NCBI GenBank assembly: GCA_900498135.1 | Contig: LR026961.1 | Span: 2,813,111 to 2,877,110, forward strand | DNA: 64,000 bases | DNA from: an uncultured Desulfatiglans sp. | GTDB taxonomy: Bacteria; Desulfobacterota; DSM-4660; Desulfatiglandales; Desulfatiglandaceae | Direction: 5' to 3' | The notes under the pieces: generated by a model | Told to the model about the DNA's origin: nothing | What the model saw: the letters and a program-made list of their open reading frames with translations, nothing else | The model's database searches: none | Translations under genes and position numbers: made by a program | Shown: piece by piece, positions 18,023-25,542 of the stretch | How the letters are laid out: the number at the start of each line of letters is the position of its first letter | Numbering within the stretch: position 1 is the stretch's first letter

Positions 18023-18110
18023 GCCTGGGTGGCGGAACTGGTAGACGCAAGGGACTTAAAATCCCTCGGTCCTTAGGGCTGTACGGGTTCAATTCCCGTC
18101 CCAGGCACCA
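18023..18110 (+). tRNA. tRNA-Leu (anticodon UAA), CCA encoded
   Basis: Acceptor stem GCCTGGG pairs with CCCAGGC, followed by discriminator A and an encoded CCA. The anticodon stem AGGGA/TCCCT encloses CTTAAAA, giving anticodon TAA at 18057-18059. A long variable arm (class II) and the T-arm GTACGGGTTCAATTCCCGT confirm a leucine tRNA. The 3' part from the anticodon stem onward was probably supplied by the integrated element, since integration occurred in the anticodon stem-loop. Confidence 0.96.
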
Positions 18111-18121
18111 ATAAAAACAAG

Positions 18122-18154
18122 GGTTTAGGCATAAACGCCTAAACCTGTTTTTTT
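18122..18154 (+). terminator. Intrinsic terminator after tRNA-Leu
   Basis: Stem GGTTTAGGC / GCCTAAACC with a 6-nt loop, then TGTTTTTTT. It begins 12 bp after the CCA. Confidence 0.85.
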
Positions 18155-18192
18155 GTCCAACTGAAATTTTGTCCAACTATTGTCCAACTTTT
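18153..18192. repeat. Left-end arm-type repeats (TTGTCCAACT x3)
   Basis: TTGTCCAACT occurs at 18153, 18169 and 18180. The stretch 18165-18192 (28 bp) is repeated identically and in the same orientation at 26784-26811, just upstream of the integrase gene. The position near both att cores suggests integrase or excisionase arm-binding sites. Confidence 0.6.
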
Positions 18193-18231
18193 AGGGGTCC
18201 TTTGGCAGCCTTCACACAAAAAGCGCCCCGC

Positions 18232-18528
18232 TCACTCGTCGGGGAAAATGGCCCGGTATCGGTCCGGGTCCACCACGAACAAGGCGAGTTCGCAAAGCCT
18301 CAGCACTTCGAGGGCGTCAACGAACGTTGCGGGGCGGGGGCGGTATCTCGGGCAGTTCCGGCAAGGCATGACGGGCGCGTCCTCACGGGCGGCCCTGGTC
18401 AGGCAGTCGGGATAAAAGAGGCACTCAGCGTTTGGGGGGATAGCAGGACAAGGGGTCCGGTCGGATCGTCGATCCTGGACCGTTCTGCGGCATGTAGGCG
18501 AGCGGTCAGGCGCGTTGCTGGTCGTCAT
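18232..18528 (-). CDS. Small Cys-rich protein of element 1
   Basis: A 98-residue protein with Cys positions ECLFYPDC and MPCRNCPRYRP, suggestive of a small zinc-binding unit, in a pattern common in proteins of phage-like elements. The N-terminal ~30 residues are Arg/Thr-rich and may be an over-extension; no strong ribosome site precedes the ATG at 18528, although a strong one precedes a 15-codon frame just upstream. Function unknown. It is the last gene of the element, next to the tRNA. Confidence 0.5.
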   Translation of the reverse strand: MTTSNAPDRSPTCRRTVQDRRSDRTPCPAIPPNAECLFYPDCLTRAAREDAPVMPCRNCPRYRPRPATFVDALEVLRLCELALFVVDPDRYRAIFPDE

Positions 18529-18553
18529 CTTCGGGCGCGTCCTGAAAGGTCAT
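18506..18553 (-). CDS. 15-codon leader-like frame MTFQDAPEDDDQQRA
   Basis: ATG at 18553 follows GGAGGTGAAGCG, the best ribosome site in this part of the element. The frame closes after 15 codons, overlapping the start of the 98-aa gene in another frame. It could be a leader for translational coupling or a sign of a frameshift. Confidence 0.3.
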   Translation of the reverse strand: MTFQDAPEDDDQQRA

Positions 18554-18750
18554 CGCTTCACCTCCATAGGTATATCGGTACACCCTATTGCGCCTATCGT
18601 CAAGCCCGAAAGCCGCGCCAGTGTTGCGTTTTCCTACAATAAACAGGAAGGTGCAATAAGTTTTTTATGTTACGCGCGAGTAAAGCTCGAGCTGGCCTGT
18701 GCGCAACTGCGGGTACCCCCTCTGGAAGGACCCGTTATCACTAAGGAACA

Positions 18751-18782
18751 GGCCCGGCGCCCCATAATAGAGCAACCGGGCC
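18751..18782 (-). terminator. GC-rich hairpin after the prohead protease gene
   Basis: GGCCCGG / CCGGGCC stem with an 18-nt loop, 28-59 bp beyond the stop of the protease gene. The tail TGTTCCTT is weak. Bases 18554-18750 hold nothing else I can name. Confidence 0.4.
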
Positions 18783-18809
18783 CGGCCGCGCACGGAGGAC
18801 GCGCAGCGC

Positions 18810-19877
18810 TCAATGGAAATAAAGTTTGGGGTCCTTCAGCAACTCGTCAAAGGCCTCGTCCGAAACGCTGTCAAGGGCTTTGCCCCGCTGCTGCTGGCCC
18901 GGATCGGGGGCACGTTGCCCGGCGGGCGGGTCAGTGATCGTCAGGGCAGCCGGGTTCGTGATCGCCTGGTCAAACCACTCATCCGAAATATGTTCAAGCC
19001 GAAGGGCAGGCGCCCGGCCGGATCCGCCCTGGTAGGTTCCGGTTCGGCTCCTGGTGTGTAACTCGCGTTCCATGTACTCAAGCGAGCGGCGGAAGCCAAA
19101 GCCTTCGGCGCAGTCCTCTTGCCAACGCGCGGCCGCTTCGAGAAACAAGGCTTCATCGCTGCCACATGCGGCGCGAATAAGACGCAGAACCTTCCGGCTG
19201 GTGTCATAGTCGATGCCAAGGGCTTTGACAACCTCGACCGCAAGCCGCTTCGCTTCGTCGTGAACCACGTTCGCCAGCACATCGGCGCGGACGCTGATCG
19301 TCTCGTTTCCATCGTAATGTCTGCTCATGGTCTGTTTCCCCCTAAAAGATGAATATTCAACCTCGATACCTTCCAGGCTTCGCGTTGCATCGCGCCCCAC
19401 ACCAACGGAAGCATCCGCCGGTATCGGCGTCAAGCTGACCTCGTAGGGCGTCCAACGCTCGGCCAGGTAGCACGGGCCCGCATAGCCCTTCCAGGTCTCG
19501 CCTTCCCGCAATTCGCGAAACTTCGAAACCTGGTAACCCACGCTGACGCCCTGAAGGCTCCCGGTCAAGGCTTTGTGCATGGCCTGCTCGCCTTCCTGAT
19601 CCTCATCAAAGACAATGCGGGCCAGTCCTCGCCGGCCCTCGATGCGGGCGCCCTCGATGCGGCCTACAATGCGGTCGGGGTTGTGGTTGAACAGCGCGGC
19701 GCCCATGCTCTTGAGCCTTGACAAGTCCAGGTTGTCGCGGCCGTGAAGCAGAATTTCAGGACCAAACCAGCGCACCACGGGGGTTTCACTCGAAAAGGCA
19801 ACCTCAGCCGTTCGGCTGTCTCGATCAACCGCCCTAGCGCTCAGGGGCAGCGCTCGGTAGAATAGACGCCCGTTCAT
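18810..19877 (-). CDS. HK97-type prohead protease with extended C-terminus
   Basis: A 355-residue protein whose first ~165 residues match the caudovirus prohead serine protease fold (peptidase U35): VVRWFGPEILLHGRDNL, the catalytic-type His in ALFNHNPDRI (residue 65) and Ser in GSLQGVSVGYQV (about residue 112). This protease normally cleaves scaffold and capsid during phage head maturation. The C-terminal ~190 residues are not part of the minimal protease; they contain two related acidic motifs (SDEWFDQAI and SDEAFDELL) and could be scaffold-like. Its ATG overlaps the stop of the coiled-coil gene. No capsid, portal or terminase gene accompanies it, which is unusual. Confidence 0.72.
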   Translation of the reverse strand: MNGRLFYRALPLSARAVDRDSRTAEVAFSSETPVVRWFGPEILLHGRDNLDLSRLKSMGAALFNHNPDRIVGRIEGARIEGRRGLARIVFDEDQEGEQAMHKALTGSLQGVSVGYQVSKFRELREGETWKGYAGPCYLAERWTPYEVSLTPIPADASVGVGRDATRSLEGIEVEYSSFRGKQTMSRHYDGNETISVRADVLANVVHDEAKRLAVEVVKALGIDYDTSRKVLRLIRAACGSDEALFLEAAARWQEDCAEGFGFRRSLEYMERELHTRSRTGTYQGGSGRAPALRLEHISDEWFDQAITNPAALTITDPPAGQRAPDPGQQQRGKALDSVSDEAFDELLKDPKLYFH

Positions 19878-20482
19878 CGTAAAACCTCGTCCAAAATAGC
19901 CTGGACCTTCTCACGGCCAGCTGTCATCCGCCCGTGTGCTAGGCTGTCACTCGCCCGCGTATAGCCATGCAGGATCGGAATTTTCGCCACGGCAGGCAGG
20001 GCTTCGAAACCAGGGCCAACGGTCTTTGTGAAGGCGCCACCCTCGTTCGTGTCCCGCAGAACGTCGTAAACAATTCTCAGTTCGCGGGCCCGCTCGATGG
20101 TCTGCCGCGCGCTGTCGTCATAACGGGCGGCCGCGCCTGTAAGCCACTGCTCGCACAACTGAACGAACAGGCGGTGCTTGTGCGCCTCGGCTTCCTGAAG
20201 TCCAGCCTCAAGGGCCTTCGCTTCCTCATCCAGCCCGGAAACAAGCAGTTCGCCGCGTTCGATGGATCGGCCGCGCAGCTTTTCAATTTCGCTTTCCAGC
20301 TTCTTAGCCTTCGATGCGTCGCTTTGCACCAGGGCCCCGCTCAACTCGGCGGACAGGCTGTCAATGGCGCCCTTAGTGGCCTCGATCCGCCCGGATGCTT
20401 CGATGCGGCGTTCCCGGTTCCGGCGCAGCTTTTCGGCCAACGTTTCAATCTTATGCGCGGCTGTCTGGTATTTCTTTTTCAT
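19874..20482 (-). CDS. Coiled-coil protein beside the prohead protease
   Basis: A 202-residue protein. Residues ~5-120 are strongly charged and heptad-like (LAEKLRRNRERRIEASGR, KAKKLESEIEKLRGR), predicting a long coiled coil; the C-terminal third is mixed. The start at 20482 has AGGAGGACC in front; the longer frame has no site. It overlaps the HTH gene by 32 bp and is translationally coupled (ATGA) to the protease gene. A scaffolding-type role is possible from position alone; no family is recognised. Confidence 0.62.
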   Translation of the reverse strand: MKKKYQTAAHKIETLAEKLRRNRERRIEASGRIEATKGAIDSLSAELSGALVQSDASKAKKLESEIEKLRGRSIERGELLVSGLDEEAKALEAGLQEAEAHKHRLFVQLCEQWLTGAAARYDDSARQTIERARELRIVYDVLRDTNEGGAFTKTVGPGFEALPAVAKIPILHGYTRASDSLAHGRMTAGREKVQAILDEVLR

Positions 20483-20789
20483 GGGCAGGTCCTCCTGTTT
20501 TTCGGTCCAGTCTATCGGGCCGCGCCGGTTCTGTAAAACGCGGCTGGGCCCTCCTGGTGTCATTTGGTGCGGAAACGTTGTCATCGAACGTCAGCGCCAG
20601 GCGTTCAACCTCTTGTGCGGCGAGTCGCGCCCGAATGAAGCGCTCAAGGCCCCCGGCGGGCACGCGGTAGGCGCCGCCGGGCCGCAGCTTGAACGCGGGC
20701 AAGTCGCCGGTCTCGATGAGCCGGTAAACGCTCGTCTTTGAGCAGGACAGGGCGGCGGCCACTTCGTCAACGCGTAGGTTCCGCCTCAT
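20451..20789 (-). CDS. HTH_17/excisionase-type DNA-binding protein
   Basis: A 112-residue protein with an N-terminal MerR-like winged helix: VDEVAAALSCSKTSVYRLIETGDLPAFKL followed by YRVPAGGLERFI, the standard helix-turn-helix 17 pattern. The C-terminal ~50 residues are disordered-looking. The ATG overlaps the stop of the preceding Cys-rich gene (ATGA). It could be a regulator or recombination directionality factor for the element. Confidence 0.8.
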   Translation of the reverse strand: MRRNLRVDEVAAALSCSKTSVYRLIETGDLPAFKLRPGGAYRVPAGGLERFIRARLAAQEVERLALTFDDNVSAPNDTRRAQPRFTEPARPDRLDRKTGGPAHEKEIPDSRA

Positions 20790-21151
20790 GGCTCGGCCCC
20801 CTCGTCCTTGGCCTCGAAGCGCCCGCACCAGCCGGAAACTCCAACGGTGGCCCAGGGCATCGCTATGGCACACACGTCGGGCGGGTTGTGATGACAAAAG
20901 CCGTATGATCCCGCAAACACGGGGTTTATGAGCGGGTCGAAGTATTTACAGGCGGCGCATTTCGCTTCCGTCGCCATAGGCGGGGCTTCATCGTAGCGAT
21001 ATTTATTCAATAGAACGTAGTCGGTCGCCTGGACCTCAGCGAGCAAGTCTTGCGGCGCGGCCTTCCCGAGTAACTCAAGCGCCCAGTCACGTTCTTTCCG
21101 TAGGTCCTCGATCAAGTCCACTGCTGTTTCGATGTCTAATGGTCTTCTCAT
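20786..21151 (-). CDS. Small Cys-rich (zinc-binding type) protein
   Basis: A 121-residue protein. The N-terminal half is helical and charged; the C-terminal half has a CAACKYFDP...GFCHHNPP...GWCGRF pattern. This C-x2-C-x2-F / C / W-C-x-x-F layout is widespread in small phage and mobile-element proteins and suggests a metal site. Function unknown. It is translationally coupled to the HTH gene. Confidence 0.65.
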   Translation of the reverse strand: MRRPLDIETAVDLIEDLRKERDWALELLGKAAPQDLLAEVQATDYVLLNKYRYDEAPPMATEAKCAACKYFDPLINPVFAGSYGFCHHNPPDVCAIAMPWATVGVSGWCGRFEAKDEGAEP

Positions 21152-21201
21152 AGTTTTCCCTTTCTGGCGCTTCGGCGCCGGTTGATGGTCTGTTGCTGAA
21201 A

Positions 21202-21310
21202 AGTGGGTTTAGTGTATGAAGTGGGTTTATTTTCCCCCATATAAGAATTTGTCACCTGACACTTCACGCGGGGTAGGAAAACAAAACCCACTAAACCCAC
21301 TAAACCCACT
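21202..21310. repeat. Iteron-like cluster, AAACCCACT x3 with two inverted copies
   Basis: Three head-to-tail 9-bp copies of AAACCCACT lie at 21284-21310. Two inverted copies (AGTGGGTTT) lie at 21202-21210 and 21220-21228. Between them are the palindrome TGTCA-CC-TGACA (21250-21261) and an AT-rich stretch near 21229-21250. The cluster abuts and slightly overlaps the 3' end of the primase gene. This is the usual setting of a replication origin, but a regulatory or terminator role is also possible. Confidence 0.5.
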
Positions 21311-23966
21311 TCACGCGCCAGGTGGTTCGGCCGTCGCGCATGCCGGCCCTCTCAATTTTCTTTTCACCAACAATCCGTTCGCGGCGTTTTTCGATCCAGC
21401 GCCCAAGTTTTCGCGGGTTGACACTTCCGCGCTCCCCTGCCACTTCGTCCAAGGCATCAAAGAGCGGGCCGCCCTCGTCGTTGCGGGCTGCTTTGATAAG
21501 CTCGGCCACTGTGACGGGCAAGTCTCGAAATTCCCCATGCCAGGCGCCCAAAAGCCCGCCCAACTTCGCCGTCTCCGGGTCCATTTCAAAGGCCGCGTCG
21601 ATGCTTTTCACGGGGTCATCAACCGCCAGGAAACTTTCGGCCCCGATCCAGCAAACGGCGCGGCGCACGGTGTCGGACCAAAGTTCAAAGCTCGCCGTCC
21701 GGTCTGGCAATATCGGCCCGTGCTGCATACCGGCGCGAAGCACCGTCAGGGCGGATGCCACAAGTTCGAACCGGCGGCGGCGGACGTACTCGGCGGGGTC
21801 CAGGTTGAAACGTCTCTTCCAGGGTGCGCCAACGCCAGGGTCCAGCCTGGCGGTCAGGACGCGCCTGCAAAGGTCGCCGCGCAGGGCCAGGTTATTTCCT
21901 GTGACAACGAACACGGTGTTCGTCGGAACGGCGATATTTTCAGAAGCCCCTAGAATTCGGTCTTCGTACCTCGGGGACGTTAGAACGGTGCAAAGGGCGG
22001 CGCTGTCCAGGACGCCGGCCACGTTGTCAATAATAGTCACAAGTTTTCCTTGCCGTAGGCTCGCCAGCAGGCGCTTGCGGACCTCTTCGGCGTTGTCCGC
22101 GGCGGGCAGCATGGCGGGGTTTTCCTCTCCGGCCAGTTCGGCGCAGCACCGCGCCAGCAAGCTCTTGCCGCTCCCGGCTGTCGGCGCGTCGAAGGCAATG
22201 GCGGGCGCTGTGGGCAGCAACGGGCGAACGCTGACGGTCAAGAGGGCGGTCAACATCACGCCCCGGTCAACGGGCCCGCAAAAAGGGAAATTCTCGAATG
22301 GGCGCCAAAGCGCCCGGACGGCCATCTCAACTTCCTTGCCGCTGGGGCGGGCGGACACTCCCGGCCAGTCGGCCATGTCGGGCAGGATAAGCAAAAGGCG
22401 GGCCTCCCGGTCGAAGCCGTCTTGATCTATCAGCCGTCCAGTCACGGGGTCCAAGACGGGCGCCGTAGCAACGCCGAGCAACTCTGGCAAGCCCGTTTCC
22501 CCGCGGGCAGCCATAGCGCCGGCCGCAACGCTCGGCGGGCAGTCACAAGGGCGCCAGTCCTCCGCTCGCCGGTCAAAGCGCTCCCACCGTGCCAGAACGT
22601 CCAGGTCGAACAGTAGGCCCTCACGGTCTCGGGGCACAACGGCGCCTTCGCTTGTGACTTTGACAATTTCCCCGCCCCGCCCGTAATGGCTGCCTTGAAC
22701 GCGCATTAGCTCAAACACTGCTTGAACCGCCCGCGGACGCTCGCCCGGCACTACGCGGATCGTTTGCCGGGCTCGATGCAGGGCAAAGCGGCGGCCGCCG
22801 TGCAGATGCGAATAGATGTAAGGCCGGCCGGCGGCCCTCAAATTTATATAGCCTGGTCGCTGGTCCGGCCCGTCAGGTTCCAACGGATCGGCGCAGCGCT
22901 TTCCGTGATAGCGGTCGGGGTCATCAAGCATTTCGCCCACGGTCACGGTTTCGCCGGATGCAAGCCGGATCGGGAAGTCAGCCAAAAGGGTTTGGCCCTT
23001 GACGGCCTGCTGGTAGGTCTCCCGTAGCTGGGCGGCCCTCTGCTCGCGTTCGGCTTCGGGCACTCCGGCAAGTCCGGCCTCAACGCGCCGGTCGATCCAT
23101 TCCGCTTGAACCTTTTCAGCCTCCGGGCGGGCAGCATTCCGGGCTTCGTCCACCAGCCGGCGAAACTCCGCCTGCTCGGCCAGGGTCAAGCTCGGAATGG
23201 CCTGTCTGGTGTCCAGGGGTTCGGCGTCGGCGTTGAAGACCTTCGGGGCGGGCCGGCGTTGTTCGAGGGGCGGTTTGCAGGCGGCGCCCCCGCAGAAGTC
23301 CAGGCGTTCCGGCTGAAAAACTGCATCGTCAAGCAGGCCCCGAATAAGCAAGCTCCCGGCGGCCGAGACCTCGATCCGGCCGAGACCTCGAAGCCATGCC
23401 CGTTGAAATAAGGCAGCGCCCGCTCGGGGAACGTCGCTGACGTCTTGCGCCAGAAACAAAACGCGCCAGCCAGCCGGGCCCCGAAGGCAGCGCTCGCCCT
23501 GGTAGATGAAGCTCGACGCGCTTGCGGTCAGGACGTGCGGCGCTTGTTCGAGGGGCGGGCATACCTTATATAGAGATGCCCGCAGTTCGTCGGCGGTCAA
23601 GGGCTCCTGGGCCTTGCCGGGGTCATGGTCCAACATGAGAATGCCCTCGCCGGCCCGAAACGCGAAATACTCGCGGGTCCTGGCAACAAGGGGCGGGCCA
23701 CCGTTCCGCTTCACGCGGGCCAGTTCGTCAGCCGTCAGGACGCGGGCGGTCTCGTGCGCGCAAACGCCATAAACGAGCGCTTGGGCCGGGGTCAGCCTTC
23801 CGAGTAGGGCGGCCAGGTCCTCGACGCCCTTCAGGGTCAGGCGTTCGGCGGTTCCGTCCACGAGCTGCCCGCCCGGAATTTTCATTAGGGCGCCGGCCTG
23901 GAGCTCAAAGCCTTTGGAAAGGCGGGCCGGGCGTTTTGCGGTGACAAGGGTCAACGTTGCGGTCAT
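21300..23966 (-). CDS. Primase-ATPase replication protein of element 1
   Basis: An 888-residue protein. The N-terminal ~200 residues look like an archaeo-eukaryotic-type primase domain, with the metal-binding motif in GILMLDHDPGKA. The C-terminal ~330 residues contain an ATPase/helicase-like domain with Walker A APTAGSGKSLLARC and a Walker B-like strand KLVTIIDN. Such fusions replicate satellites and plasmids. The start at 23966 overlaps the DUF3820 stop (ATGA). The iteron-like cluster at its 3' end supports a replication role. The linker between the two domains (about residues 200-450) is not recognised. Confidence 0.75.
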   Translation of the reverse strand: MTATLTLVTAKRPARLSKGFELQAGALMKIPGGQLVDGTAERLTLKGVEDLAALLGRLTPAQALVYGVCAHETARVLTADELARVKRNGGPPLVARTREYFAFRAGEGILMLDHDPGKAQEPLTADELRASLYKVCPPLEQAPHVLTASASSFIYQGERCLRGPAGWRVLFLAQDVSDVPRAGAALFQRAWLRGLGRIEVSAAGSLLIRGLLDDAVFQPERLDFCGGAACKPPLEQRRPAPKVFNADAEPLDTRQAIPSLTLAEQAEFRRLVDEARNAARPEAEKVQAEWIDRRVEAGLAGVPEAEREQRAAQLRETYQQAVKGQTLLADFPIRLASGETVTVGEMLDDPDRYHGKRCADPLEPDGPDQRPGYINLRAAGRPYIYSHLHGGRRFALHRARQTIRVVPGERPRAVQAVFELMRVQGSHYGRGGEIVKVTSEGAVVPRDREGLLFDLDVLARWERFDRRAEDWRPCDCPPSVAAGAMAARGETGLPELLGVATAPVLDPVTGRLIDQDGFDREARLLLILPDMADWPGVSARPSGKEVEMAVRALWRPFENFPFCGPVDRGVMLTALLTVSVRPLLPTAPAIAFDAPTAGSGKSLLARCCAELAGEENPAMLPAADNAEEVRKRLLASLRQGKLVTIIDNVAGVLDSAALCTVLTSPRYEDRILGASENIAVPTNTVFVVTGNNLALRGDLCRRVLTARLDPGVGAPWKRRFNLDPAEYVRRRRFELVASALTVLRAGMQHGPILPDRTASFELWSDTVRRAVCWIGAESFLAVDDPVKSIDAAFEMDPETAKLGGLLGAWHGEFRDLPVTVAELIKAARNDEGGPLFDALDEVAGERGSVNPRKLGRWIEKRRERIVGEKKIERAGMRDGRTTWRVKWV

Positions 23967-24307
23967 GGCCTGCCTTCCTGCCGGCCTTCCAGGACGTCGC
24001 ACGCCTCAAGGAAAAGGCCATAATATTTGGCTTCGAACCAGTCTTGGTCCGTCAGCCAAAGCAGATAATTGGAAGGCAGCTCATCCATTCCAAGCCCGGC
24101 GTATTTTCCAAAGGGCATGGTGGACCACTCCCGGCGGGAAAAGTCCGCCGGCGGCGGCCAGGAAGCATCCTCTCCGCAACGCACAAGCCTTTCGAGAATT
24201 TGGGCCGTCTCGCCTTCGGAAAAGCCGCGCGCCTGAAGGGCTTCCTCCACGAGTTCAAAAATGCGGCGGCGCTGTCGGTCTGGGGCGGTCTGGGATAATT
24301 TCAGCAT
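23963..24307 (-). CDS. DUF3820-like protein
   Basis: A 114-residue protein with MPFGKYAGLGMDELPSNYLLWL near its middle, the hallmark of DUF3820 proteins often found next to phage or plasmid replication genes. The N-terminal ~50 residues are helical (LVEEALQARGFSEGETAQILERL). Function unknown. It is coupled to the primase gene by a 4-bp overlap. Confidence 0.65.
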   Translation of the reverse strand: MLKLSQTAPDRQRRRIFELVEEALQARGFSEGETAQILERLVRCGEDASWPPPADFSRREWSTMPFGKYAGLGMDELPSNYLLWLTDQDWFEAKYYGLFLEACDVLEGRQEGRP

Positions 24308-24316
24308 GGCAGCCCC

Positions 24317-24535
24317 CTAAACCGCACGGGTCCGAAGCCAATTCACCAGCTCGCGGGCAGGGTAAACACGCTTCCGGCCAATTTTGAAGCTCGCCGGACC
24401 TTCGCCTTTGGCATCAAGGTTCGCCATGTAAGCCGAAGTCAGCACGCCCCCGCTGAATTTGTCAACGTCTTGCCGCGCCACAACGGCGCTTGGCCACTTT
24501 TCAACCATTTCGTCAAAAACTCTGCTGTTTACCAT
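24317..24535 (-). CDS. AlpA/helix-turn-helix regulator
   Basis: A 72-residue protein ending FKIGRKRVYPARELVNWLRTR, the typical second half of an AlpA/HTH_17 DNA-binding protein; the first half is a degenerate HTH. ATGGAGG lies 8 bases before the ATG. AlpA-like proteins act as excisionase regulators in P4-type satellites. It is the first gene after a terminator and in front of the replication genes. Confidence 0.65.
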   Translation of the reverse strand: MVNSRVFDEMVEKWPSAVVARQDVDKFSGGVLTSAYMANLDAKGEGPASFKIGRKRVYPARELVNWLRTRAV

Positions 24536-24556
24536 GATGCAACCTCCATAAAAAAA

Positions 24557-24581
24557 GGGACACGTTGTTGAACCGTGTCCC
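24557..24581 (-). terminator. Intrinsic terminator ahead of the AlpA-like gene
   Basis: On the minus strand GGGACACG, a 9-nt loop and CGTGTCCC are followed by TTTTTTT. It ends transcripts coming from the 250-aa gene, about 100 bp downstream of its stop, and lies directly before the AlpA ribosome site, so it could also attenuate. Confidence 0.8.
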
Positions 24582-24640
24582 CATATTAAGAGGCGAAATA
24601 ATGTTATGAAACTAAAAATAGCTCAGTTTTCTAGTCATAT

Positions 24641-24685
24641 GTTACGTTTGACTAAAACTGACATTCAAGCGTTACGTTTGACTAA
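24641..24685. repeat. Two 15-bp direct repeats, 30 bp apart
   Basis: GTTACGTTTGACTAA occurs at 24641-24655 and 24671-24685. The 30-bp spacing puts both on the same helical face, fitting a regulator binding site controlling the AlpA-primase operon or an iteron pair. The second copy overlaps the stop codon of the 250-aa gene. Confidence 0.5.
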
Positions 24686-25434
24686 CTTATAAGGCCCTCG
24701 TCTCTCAGGTAGCGCTTGACGGTGCTTTGTGAAGGCGGGTTCTTCAGCTTCCGCGCAAGGTATTCGCGCACCAACCGGGCGGTCTTGTCGGGCCCGGCTC
24801 CTTCGGGAATTTCAACCCGGTAAAAGGCTTCGATGACGCGCTGCATCCGCTTCGTTTTGCCCTGCGCCACTTGTGCAGCGCTGGCCTGTGTCCGCTCCTT
24901 GTCAGGAATTTGCTGACAGGCGAGCATGTAGGCGGCGGCTCCTGCCTCTGCAAGCTGGGTCAAAACAAGGTCCATTTTAAGCGCCACGGACAACGGGACG
25001 GCGCTGTCCGGCGCGGCACCGAGGGCGTAGAAGATCCAAAGACAGTGAAAATGCAGAAGCGTTTCCGTGAAGGGGTCAGGCGCTTTGCCCTTTTTCAAAA
25101 GCGGGGGCTCATAATTGGGCGTCATGAATAGTTCGAAAATTTCAGCCACAATATCTTCAGAAAGCGGCGCTTCTTCGCCGTCCACGCGCATGATAAGACC
25201 GTTCAAAGCGGAATGGTCAAGCGGGCCTCTGGAAAGCTGTTTCGCGGCCCATCCTATCCGTTCAAGGAAACGCCCCTTCTCGGACGCGGGCCTCATGTTG
25301 TCGCAAAGCGCCCAAAAGTTCAGAAATAAGCGTTGGGCGTATTCGGCTTTTTTGTTCCAGGTCTCATCAATGAAAGCGTCGCGGTCTGTTGCGCTTTCCC
25401 ATTCGCTCAAAAACTGACGGGCTTTCTCGTACAC
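24682..25434 (-). CDS. Uncharacterised helical protein with C-terminal HTH-like segment
   Basis: A 250-residue, mostly alpha-helical protein. I do not recognise a family. The last ~45 residues (LVREYLARKLKNPPSQSTVKRYLRDEGL) look like a small helix-turn-helix. It starts at GTG with AGGAGGGGCACC in front. It is the first gene after the integrase on the minus strand and is followed by a strong terminator, so it may be a regulator of the element. Confidence 0.65.
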   Translation of the reverse strand: MYEKARQFLSEWESATDRDAFIDETWNKKAEYAQRLFLNFWALCDNMRPASEKGRFLERIGWAAKQLSRGPLDHSALNGLIMRVDGEEAPLSEDIVAEIFELFMTPNYEPPLLKKGKAPDPFTETLLHFHCLWIFYALGAAPDSAVPLSVALKMDLVLTQLAEAGAAAYMLACQQIPDKERTQASAAQVAQGKTKRMQRVIEAFYRVEIPEGAGPDKTARLVREYLARKLKNPPSQSTVKRYLRDEGLIS

Positions 25435-25542
25435 GGTGCCCCTCCTGGCGGGCTCCTGGCGGTTATCCAGGGGAAGGGGCGCCAGGAAACGCCCTTTTCG
25501 GTCCTGGTGATCAGCCTGGACCTATCCCCTGAAACTGAAAGC

